A stretch of DNA of 28,072 nucleotides from Leptospira adleri (GTDB lineage Bacteria; Spirochaetota; Leptospiria; Leptospirales; Leptospiraceae), in assembly GCF_002811985.1 (NCBI RefSeq), contig NZ_NPDU01000060.1, forward strand, positions 1 through 28,072, in the 5' to 3' direction. The translations under genes were made by a program, and so were the position numbers. The notes under the pieces are model-generated. The model was not told the DNA's origin and did not search any database. It was given only the letters and a program-made list of their open reading frames with translations. Of this stretch, positions 16,515 through 28,072 are shown one piece after another (position 1 is the first letter of the stretch; each line of letters starts with the position of its first letter).

Positions 16515-16529
16515 ATCTAATTTTTAGAT
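16515..16529. promoter_or_regulatory. Inverted repeat upstream of chemotaxis gene
   Basis: ATCTAATTTTTAGAT has perfect 6-base arms around TTT and sits 61 bases before the chemoreceptor start. Its position fits an operator or promoter-overlapping site. Being A/T-rich it could also occur by chance. Confidence 0.3.
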
Positions 16530-16575
16530 AAGAGCGACTAACGTCCTAACGGTAAAATGATGAACTCACGATCCG

Positions 16576-16597
16576 ACTTTGTCTTATAAGACAAAGT
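16576..16597. promoter_or_regulatory. Perfect 22-base palindrome upstream of chemotaxis gene
   Basis: The core CTTTGTCTTATAAGACAAAG (16577-16596) is a gapless palindrome extended by an A-T pair on each side. Outside a short mismatch the flanks CGATC and GATCG pair again. A gapless even palindrome fits a dimeric DNA-binding protein better than an RNA hairpin. It lies about 120 bases upstream of the chemoreceptor start. From here to 16939 I see no gene; one short minus-strand frame (16546-16749) has no recognisable features. Confidence 0.45.
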
Positions 16598-16939
16598 AGA
16601 TCGTTGGAAAATTCGGATTTCCCATCTTCGGATTCGGATTCTCGATTCTTACATAAATATTTAGCATAGAAAAAATGACCCCTAAAAAAGCCATTTTGAA
16701 ATACGCGAGCGATAAACGCCGACAGTGTACGACCGTAAATAAGGAACAAAGCACGTATTCAAAAACGCATCGACCATGTTATCGGAAAGAAATCGAAGTG
16801 TCTTCGGGCAACAATAGAGGGGAATAGCAGCCTGGAGTTAGACGATTCTTAAGCGGAGATTGGGAAGGTTGTATGGATTTGGAGGAGCGCCCCTGAAATC
16901 CTTTTTGGAATACGAGATCCGTTTGAGAAAAAGTTTTTT

Positions 16940-16958
16940 AGAGATCGATACGATCTCT
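16940..16958 (-). terminator. Possible terminator of the sucC-lpxB run
   Basis: Arms AGAGATCG (16940-16947) and CGATCTCT (16951-16958) are perfect 8-base complements with a 3-base loop, 20 bases past the lpxB stop. On the minus strand the stem is followed by AAAAAACTTTTTC, so the T run is offset by six A. Placement is right for a terminator, but the shape is not classic. Confidence 0.4.
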
Positions 16959-16978
16959 TGAAAGCGGTTCGCCCCAGT

Positions 16979-19046
<2,068 letters not shown>

Positions 19047-19052
19047 TCAGTC

Positions 19053-19295
19053 TTATTCCGAAGAGGATGCTGAGGAGGTAGTAGATCCGGAAGATTCTCC
19101 CGAACCGCTTTTTTTATAGTCGGTCACGTAAAATCCTGTTCCTTTGAAGATAATTCCGGAACCGTTGGAGATCATTCTTTCTACTTCCCCTTTTTTTCCG
19201 CAAAGAGGACAATCCCGGATCGGATCGTCCTTCATGGAATGGAACTCCTCGAACGTTTGTCCGCAGGCTTTACATTTGTAGTCGTATGTCGGCAT
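19053..19295 (-). CDS. FmdB-type zinc-ribbon protein
   Basis: An 80-residue protein beginning MPTYDYKCKACG, the standard opening of the FmdB/regulatory zinc-ribbon family. Four cysteines in two CxxC pairs (Cys8/Cys11 and Cys29/Cys32) should bind one zinc. The conserved GSGIIFKGTGFYVTDY stretch follows, and the tail from about residue 63 is a serine- and glycine-rich disordered segment. The family is widespread; no precise role is established and any regulatory role is only suggested by its name. It lies 6 bases before lpxI and 42 bases after the SH3b gene in the same run. Confidence 0.9.
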   Translation of the reverse strand: MPTYDYKCKACGQTFEEFHSMKDDPIRDCPLCGKKGEVERMISNGSGIIFKGTGFYVTDYKKSGSGESSGSTTSSASSSE

Positions 19296-19337
19296 ATTGA
19301 TTCTCTTTATTAGGATTTTCTAATTTATGATCGCTCG

Positions 19338-20771
19338 TCACGGAATAAACTTAAACTGAAAAACGCTGACGCTCGATTCTCCGTTTTCTCTCGCCATCGG
19401 AAGACAAAGTCTCCATCTGATGCCGGAACTCGCATCGATCGTTTCCAAGGAATCGATCCCAGAAAGAACCTTTTTTTCCGAGAGCGTGAGTCCGCTGTTA
19501 AAACCGGAGCCGTTACTTTGTATATTTAGACGAAATCTCTTCTTAGAAAAATTATCCCCGGTAATATATCGATTCCGATTGATGGAAATACTTTCCTTAT
19601 CGATTGCAATTTCAAAGGCCTTGTTTAAATCCCCCGGCGGGCCCGCAAACAAAGTAAAGACGGGAGTACTTTCGTCACCGCCTAAAAAGGAAACGTAAAA
19701 TTCCAGATCTCGAAAAGGCTCTTCCACGCTCCGACAAATAAAATCGTATTTGTTCTTGGAAGAATGAAGAACGATGCCGACATCGCCGTCTAACGCGATC
19801 TTTTCGGTGAGATGATATTCTCCCTGAAATCCGAACGGTGCGGAAGATTCTTTCCAGGACTCGAAATCCCAAACGGGCGCGCGGTCTAAGGCGCGAAAGG
19901 ATTCTTCCATTGTTTGCGAAATGCTTAGATCGGGTGAAACGTTTTTTAAGAATCCGGAGAAGATCCAACCGACGGCGCCGTTTCTCAGATCCAAAACCTG
20001 ATTCCAGGTTCCGCGTTTTCCGGCGATCGTTTCCGTGCGGGAATCCCGATCCAAAATAAAGACGGTTTCTCCGCCCTTGAATTGAAACGCGATCGGGTTT
20101 TCCGTGCCGGGTCCGGTTCTTACGTTGAGATTCTTGCCTTCGATCTCCGCCTTACTCGCGCTAAACGGAGAATCCTCTCTTCCCGAAAAATATTCGAGAA
20201 GTCCGGAAAGTTTCGCTCTTCCATTCTCATCCAATTCTTTCGCGGACCCGGAGGCGAGCGATTTAAGAAGAGCTTGGTTGTATTCGTTGTAGAGCGGAAG
20301 AGGGTTCGAAGAAATCAGTTTTGTGAGATTTCGGGAAAGGACGTCCGAGGTTTCGTATTCCGCGCCGAGGGTCAGTTTTTTACAAAGGGCTCTTGTTTTG
20401 AGAAAGGATCCGTCCGGAAGAAACGAAAAAAAACGATCTTCGAAAGTGTAGATCGTCCTTCCGGAAACTTCCCGCTTCGCAAATTTGAGTCCCGATTTTT
20501 CGGAAAATTTCAGAGCGAGCTTTTCTTTTTTTTCCGCGGGTAGAATCAATAAGGAAGAATTGAATTCCGCCAGCGCCATCGACGCGAAAGAATAGTCCTC
20601 TAAATCGGGATCTTTCTTTTTGATAACTTCTAAAACGACGTCGTCCCAGTTTCCTTTGGAAAAATTCTTATAAACGGAATCGGTTTTCCGGGTTAGAAAT
20701 TTCCAAGTAAGGAAAGCGAGTAGAACGGAAACAAAGACAAGGCCGAGGAAAACAAAAAAACTCTTTCTCAA
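19338..20771 (-). CDS. Membrane-anchored SH3b-domain protein
   Basis: A 477-residue protein with one N-terminal hydrophobic segment (about residues 5-26) that should anchor it in the inner membrane with the rest in the periplasm. A bacterial SH3 domain lies at about 207-277, recognised from LNVRTGPGTENPIAF and the closing GAVGWIFSGFL. Bacterial SH3 domains often bind peptidoglycan peptides. The segment before it (30-200) and the beta-rich segment after it (about 290-477) match nothing I recognise. It begins 19 bases after the TolC-family gene stop, so the two may act together, for example in tethering the channel to the cell wall, but that is speculation. Confidence 0.8.
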   Translation of the reverse strand: MRKSFFVFLGLVFVSVLLAFLTWKFLTRKTDSVYKNFSKGNWDDVVLEVIKKKDPDLEDYSFASMALAEFNSSLLILPAEKKEKLALKFSEKSGLKFAKREVSGRTIYTFEDRFFSFLPDGSFLKTRALCKKLTLGAEYETSDVLSRNLTKLISSNPLPLYNEYNQALLKSLASGSAKELDENGRAKLSGLLEYFSGREDSPFSASKAEIEGKNLNVRTGPGTENPIAFQFKGGETVFILDRDSRTETIAGKRGTWNQVLDLRNGAVGWIFSGFLKNVSPDLSISQTMEESFRALDRAPVWDFESWKESSAPFGFQGEYHLTEKIALDGDVGIVLHSSKNKYDFICRSVEEPFRDLEFYVSFLGGDESTPVFTLFAGPPGDLNKAFEIAIDKESISINRNRYITGDNFSKKRFRLNIQSNGSGFNSGLTLSEKKVLSGIDSLETIDASSGIRWRLCLPMARENGESSVSVFQFKFIP

Positions 20772-20790
20772 GTCCTACCCCGGCTTTGGA

Positions 20791-22368
<1,578 letters not shown>

Positions 22369-22414
22369 TTCGTAACTCCTTCCGTTCTGGAACCCTTGTA
22401 AGAATAGACCCTGG

Positions 22415-23290
<876 letters not shown>

Positions 23291-23302
23291 GTGTGTTCTC
23301 TC

Positions 23303-25099
<1,797 letters not shown>

Positions 25100-25741
25100 T
25101 TACAATCCTTTCAGAATTTCTCGGATGATTTCTCCCGGATCGGTTTCCGGAGAATTTTTCAAAACCTTTTCCACTTCTTTGGTTGCGGCTTTTTCTTCAA
25201 AACCGAGCTGGATGAGTCCTAAGACCGCGATTTCCTTTCTTCGGGAGGCGGCTGCTTCTTCCGGAGATGAAGAAGAAACCACAGAGGAAAGGGGAGTTCC
25301 CTTAGCCGAAGTTCCGGAAAGAAAGAGTTCCAACTTTTTCAAATTCTGTTTCACTTCGAAAAAAATCTTCTCCGAAGTCTTTCCTTTCACTTTCGGAATT
25401 TTCTCGAGTTCTTTGGCTTCTCCGGATTGTGCGATTCGATAGAGGTCTTCCGCGGAGAAAAAGGATAAGATTTTGAGAGCCGTCAGTTCTCCGATTCCTT
25501 GAAGTCCTTTCATCACTTTGAAGAATTCCTTGTCTTGCTCGGTTAAAAATCCGAAAAGCCTCTGTCCTCTTTCGTTCATTGCGTGGAAGATATGAAGATG
25601 AATTTCTTTTGCGGAAGGAAAACTTTTGAGTTCGAGATATGTTTTGAAGGAAATCGTAATTTCGTAGGTGACCCCGCCGGTTTCCAGATGAGCGAATCCG
25701 ACTTCTAATTTTTTAAGAGTTCCTTTCAGACCTGAGATCAT
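25100..25741 (-). CDS. ruvA: Holliday junction branch migration protein RuvA
   Basis: A 213-residue protein that binds four-way DNA junctions as a tetramer and loads the RuvB motor. The start is set at 25741 (MISGLKGTL), because RuvA proteins begin with this OB-fold strand and because GGAAGG lies just upstream. An in-frame ATG at 25840 would add 33 residues unlike any RuvA, so I reject it. Domains in order: OB fold (1-about 65), two helix-hairpin-helix motifs ([13 protein letters not shown] near 75-90, and [12 protein letters not shown] near 115), a variable linker rich in serine and alanine, and the C-terminal RuvB-binding domain (about 165-213). Neither ruvB nor ruvC is next to it. Both flanks are repeat-rich non-coding DNA. 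Confidence 0.93.
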   Translation of the reverse strand: MISGLKGTLKKLEVGFAHLETGGVTYEITISFKTYLELKSFPSAKEIHLHIFHAMNERGQRLFGFLTEQDKEFFKVMKGLQGIGELTALKILSFFSAEDLYRIAQSGEAKELEKIPKVKGKTSEKIFFEVKQNLKKLELFLSGTSAKGTPLSSVVSSSSPEEAAASRRKEIAVLGLIQLGFEEKAATKEVEKVLKNSPETDPGEIIREILKGL

Positions 25742-26433
25742 ATCCTTCCATCCGTTCACGAGAAGTAGGATCGTAAAGATAAATTTCTTCGAGTTCTTGT
25801 GCGTCTTCGGCGTTTTCCTTTTGCGAAAAGGCGAATTCAATTTCGATAGAACAAAAAATTCTTCAAAAAAGTATCCCTTTCGTCAATTTAAGAATGAAAA
25901 TGAACCGCGAAGGAAAGTCTCTTTTTACAAAATAGAGGCGCTCGTTTCGTAAAAGAACAGGATCGGAATATAAAAGAATTCTTATGTTTTTAAGAATCGT
26001 CGCGATCATCGGATTCGATTTCGGAGGAACCGCAAACCGTTGAGATTCTTTTTTTTTAAGAGATTTCCAGCGTTTCCCAAAGAATGAGAACAAAGAAGAA
26101 TATTCATTTTTCACCAAGTAACTCTCCGCGAAAAAGGAGCGCAGGAGTTCCCACACATTACGTCTTTTCGACGGACTTACGAACGTCTGAACGGGAATCT
26201 TTCGGGACAATTCTTGTGTGAGTTCCTACAGTCGAGGTCTTAAAACAAGACATGAATTGTATCAAAAGGGAAAGTCGTTTTGCAAAACCGAATTTTGTTT
26301 TTTTTTGAATTCTCAAGAATTTCGTTCTCCGGAGAAAAAGTAGGAACTCATACAAATTCAGACTTCTTCCCGAATATTTTCATTTTTCAAACGATTTTCC
26401 ACAAAGTATATCTTATAAAAGAGATATTGCATT
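25742..26433. repeat. Non-coding region with GTAGGAACTC repeats
   Basis: A gap of 692 bases upstream of ruvA and downstream of the metallo-beta-lactamase-fold gene. The motif occurs at 26220-26229 (complement, preceded by GTGT) and 26340-26349 (followed by ATACAAA), and with one mismatch at 26145-26154 (complement). A minus-strand frame at 25863-26210 is basic and low in complexity and lacks any family feature, so I do not call it a gene. The ruvA promoter should lie near 25760-25860. Confidence 0.6.
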
Positions 26434-27480
26434 CTACAAGTCGATGATTTCTCCAATGGTCCAAACTTTTACCTGAGTCGAATCTTTCGTTTCTCCTTGT
26501 AGTTTTTTGAGAAAGAGGGGCGCTTCCGAAGGGAGATCGTCTCCGAGCGCAAACGTTCCCCAGTGAACGGGAAGGAGTAGTGACGACTGAAGAATTTTAC
26601 TCGCGTCCAAGGCTTCCTTGGGACCGATATGAGCCGCCTCCATAAACCATCTCGGCTTAAAAGCGCCGACGGGCAGGAGCGTCGCCGTAAAACCTTGCGG
26701 AAATTTTTTCCCGATTTCGGAGAAATGTTTCGAGAAACCCGTATCGCCGCCGAAGTATATTCGAATATTATCAAATTCGAATGCGTAACTTCCCCAGTGA
26801 TATTGATTCATGTCGGTAAGACCCATTCTGCTCCAGTGTTTGGCGGGAAGATAATGAATTTTTGTTCCTGCGTATTCGGAAACGGACCACCATTCCTGAA
26901 TCAGAGCATTATCAAAACCTTCGTCCTTTGCAAACTCTCTCATCCCGGAAGGAAGGTGCACCGTAACGTCCGGAAAAAGTTTTTGGATTTTTTTGATGGA
27001 ATCTATATCGAGATGATCTCTGTGTGCGTGGCTCACCGCGATTACGTCCACACCCGGAAGATTTTCAGGCTGAATCGGAAGTTCCGTAAGTCGCTTAACA
27101 AAAGGCGGAATTCCGGTGAAGATCGGATCCGTAAGAATGTGCATTCTTTTTCCGTGAAAGTTTGCGGCGATCCAAACGGTCGCATGACCGAGCCAGATGA
27201 TTCTTACCTTTCCTTCCGGAGCTAAAAAATCCTCCTTGGTTCTCGGGATCACATTCGGAATTTTTGCAAGATCTCCTTCCGCCGCGGGAGGATCCGCGGG
27301 GCCTAAAATTTTCCATCGAAGGACCGAAAAAAAACTCTTATTGAGTCTCTCGTCTTCTTCGAGATTGCGGTACTTTCCGTCTTGATAGTGAGAGGAGCGA
27401 ACCCTATCCGGATCGATCGGAAAACAGGATTGAAAAAGAACAAGGACGCTCAGGAAGAAATATAGGTGTTTCATGCGCAT
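26434..27480 (-). CDS. Metallo-beta-lactamase-fold lipoprotein, NAPE-PLD-like
   Basis: A 348-residue protein with a lipoprotein signal ending in Cys19 (LFQSC). The metallo-hydrolase signature HAHRDH is at residues 151-156. Further likely metal ligands are His215 (KHW), Asp246 (FGGDTG) and His306 (PVHWG). The strand KVRIIWLGHATVWI at 91-104 and the AAHIGPKEAL segment fit the group related to N-acyl-phosphatidylethanolamine phospholipase D and UlaG. A phosphodiesterase acting on a lipid or a small molecule in the periplasm is likely; the substrate is unknown. Met1 and Met3 are both possible starts and neither has a clear ribosome binding site. A hairpin lies in the leader at 27495-27519. It stands alone on the minus strand. 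Confidence 0.87.
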   Translation of the reverse strand: MRMKHLYFFLSVLVLFQSCFPIDPDRVRSSHYQDGKYRNLEEDERLNKSFFSVLRWKILGPADPPAAEGDLAKIPNVIPRTKEDFLAPEGKVRIIWLGHATVWIAANFHGKRMHILTDPIFTGIPPFVKRLTELPIQPENLPGVDVIAVSHAHRDHLDIDSIKKIQKLFPDVTVHLPSGMREFAKDEGFDNALIQEWWSVSEYAGTKIHYLPAKHWSRMGLTDMNQYHWGSYAFEFDNIRIYFGGDTGFSKHFSEIGKKFPQGFTATLLPVGAFKPRWFMEAAHIGPKEALDASKILQSSLLLPVHWGTFALGDDLPSEAPLFLKKLQGETKDSTQVKVWTIGEIIDL

Positions 27481-27494
27481 TGGTTTGAGGATTC

Positions 27495-27519
27495 GAACCC
27501 TGAGTCTTTCCTCAGGTTC
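27495..27519. promoter_or_regulatory. Hairpin in the leader of the metallo-hydrolase gene
   Basis: GAACCCTGAG (27495-27504) and CTCAGGTTC (27511-27519) pair over 9 bases with one bulged C and a 6-base loop. It begins 15 bases upstream of the minus-strand start, where a folded leader could hinder ribosome access. There is no T run, so it is not an intrinsic terminator. Confidence 0.35.
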
Positions 27520-27766
27520 CGGATTCGTTAAGGTTCTTTTGAGTCTTCTTTCAAAAAAGAAAAAAACAAGCCTCTATTTGCAAAATTTTGACTGAAACAT
27601 TCTCGGAGATAAGGATCGTTACCGAAAAATTTTCCAAATCCGAGTTTGAAACCTGGTTCGATCCGCATTCGATTCTTGATTCCATAAAAAAGATCGTTCA
27701 TTCCCGAGGAGGATCCATTTTACTTTTTCTATTTTCTTTCCTTTTTCGAGTGATAGGCTTTCGTTT

Positions 27767-27787
27767 AAGAGGGACGACTCCCCTCTT
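27767..27787 (+). promoter_or_regulatory. Hairpin just before the edge lipoprotein
   Basis: Arms AAGAGGG (27767-27773) and CCCTCTT (27781-27787) are perfect 7-base complements with a 7-base loop, immediately before the ribosome binding site AAAGGAG (27791-27797). The stem could act as a translation control element or as a weak terminator of upstream transcription. No promoter I trust is visible upstream in 27520-27766, and no other gene is supported there. Confidence 0.35.
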
Positions 27788-27804
27788 TTCAAAGGAGAAC
27801 TTTC

Positions 27805-28072
27805 GTGAAACCCATCACTTTCTTTCAAATCTCTCTCGTGACTTTCGCACTTGCCTTTCTCTCTTGTTCCAACCTCGGTTTGGATCAGAACAAAGAGAAA
27901 AAAGATCAGGATAAGAAGAAGTGCAACAGCGCGGTGGCAGCTTACATCGGTTGCACTGCTTCCAATTCCGCAATGGGAGCTTGCGATTCTCTTTATCTGG
28001 GCTTTTCAGAACGAGAACAAAATGAACGAATTGGAAGAACTAACGGAACAAATTCTTCAAAAAACGGATTTG
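27805..28072 (+). CDS. Small lipoprotein, 3' end cut by window edge
   Basis: A frame opening with GTG at 27805, seven bases after a good ribosome binding site AAAGGAG, that is still open at the right edge. The first 20 or so residues form a lipoprotein signal ending LAFLSC (Cys21). The mature part starts with a charged lysine-rich segment and then CNSAVAAYIGCTASNSAMGAC, with several cysteines. I do not recognise a family. From about base 28000 the reading frame turns into a less protein-like sequence, while the next frame continues as AFQNENKMNELEELTEQIL, a normal amphipathic helix. That suggests either a frameshift or a coincidence. It would be a surface or periplasmic lipoprotein. Confidence 0.65.
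   Translation, partial: MKPITFFQISLVTFALAFLSCSNLGLDQNKEKKDQDKKKCNSAVAAYIGCTASNSAMGACDSLYLGFSEREQNERIGRTNGTNSSKNGF

Noticed and set aside
16546..16749. A 67-codon minus-strand frame upstream of the chemoreceptor
   Set aside because: It contains the 22-base palindrome, lacks a convincing start site and has no recognisable features.
25742..25840. A 33-residue N-terminal extension of RuvA from the ATG at 25840
   Set aside because: RuvA proteins begin at the [11 protein letters not shown] strand, and the ATG at 25741 has a good ribosome binding site.
25863..26210. A 115-codon minus-strand gene between ruvA and the metallo-hydrolase
   Set aside because: Phe-, Lys- and Arg-rich, no domain or signal, and it overlaps the repeat-bearing non-coding stretch.
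27480..27560. A tRNA on the minus strand, suggested by GGTTCGAATCC
   Set aside because: The expected T-stem has mismatches at its outer pairs, and no matching D-arm, anticodon arm or acceptor stem is visible.
27588..27914. A 108-codon plus-strand frame overlapping the edge lipoprotein
   Set aside because: It shares most of its length with the lipoprotein gene in another frame, lacks a ribosome binding site and has no recognisable domain.

Overview
The window reads as chromosomal DNA of a spirochaete of the genus Leptospira, most likely from the pathogenic clade. The support is a moderate G+C content, several lipoproteins with relaxed spirochaetal lipoboxes, a 7TMR-DISM histidine kinase, the LpxI type of lipid A enzyme next to lpxB, and short dispersed GTAGGAACTC repeats between genes. 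The repeats and species placement rest on my recollection of Leptospira genomes, not on a search. I see no phage genes, transposase, CRISPR array, plasmid functions, rRNA or tRNA.

Layout. 1-2321 (minus): a sensor histidine kinase cut by the left edge. 2559-3857 (plus): a membrane-anchored GH18-type glycosidase, divergent from the kinase. 4151-8529 (minus): a tight three-gene unit transcribed as NUDIX hydrolase, MFS transporter, M1 aminopeptidase. 8530-9269: no gene, but an array of structured repeats (two 164-base copies and a remnant of a third). 9270-14554 (plus): UvrD/Rep helicase, TPR lipoprotein, AsmA-like membrane protein and a small anchored protein, with 1-base spacing or overlaps throughout. 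14652-16454 (minus): a six-TM methyl-accepting chemotaxis protein with palindromes upstream. 16979-24475 (minus): a seven-gene run transcribed sucC, sucD, a TolC-family channel, an SH3b protein, a FmdB-type zinc ribbon, lpxI, lpxB. 25100-25741 (minus): ruvA, flanked on both sides by repeat-rich non-coding DNA. 26434-27480 (minus): a metallo-beta-lactamase-fold lipoprotein. 27805-28072 (plus): a small lipoprotein cut by the right edge, perhaps frameshifted.

How the genes fit together. The largest theme is the cell envelope: lipid A synthesis (lpxI, lpxB), an outer-membrane efflux channel, an AsmA-like protein and several surface or periplasmic lipoproteins. The sucCD pair supplies the TCA-cycle step between succinyl-CoA and succinate and appears to share a transcript with envelope genes. 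DNA maintenance is represented by the UvrD/Rep helicase and RuvA, in separate units.

Most of the window is ordinary core genome. The most interesting material is non-coding. The 8.5-9.1 kb repeat units contain four potential hairpins, and the stem differences I can see between copies keep pairing as G-U on plus-strand RNA. A reduced form of the first hairpin recurs around ruvA. I did not find convincing evidence of a new multi-gene system.
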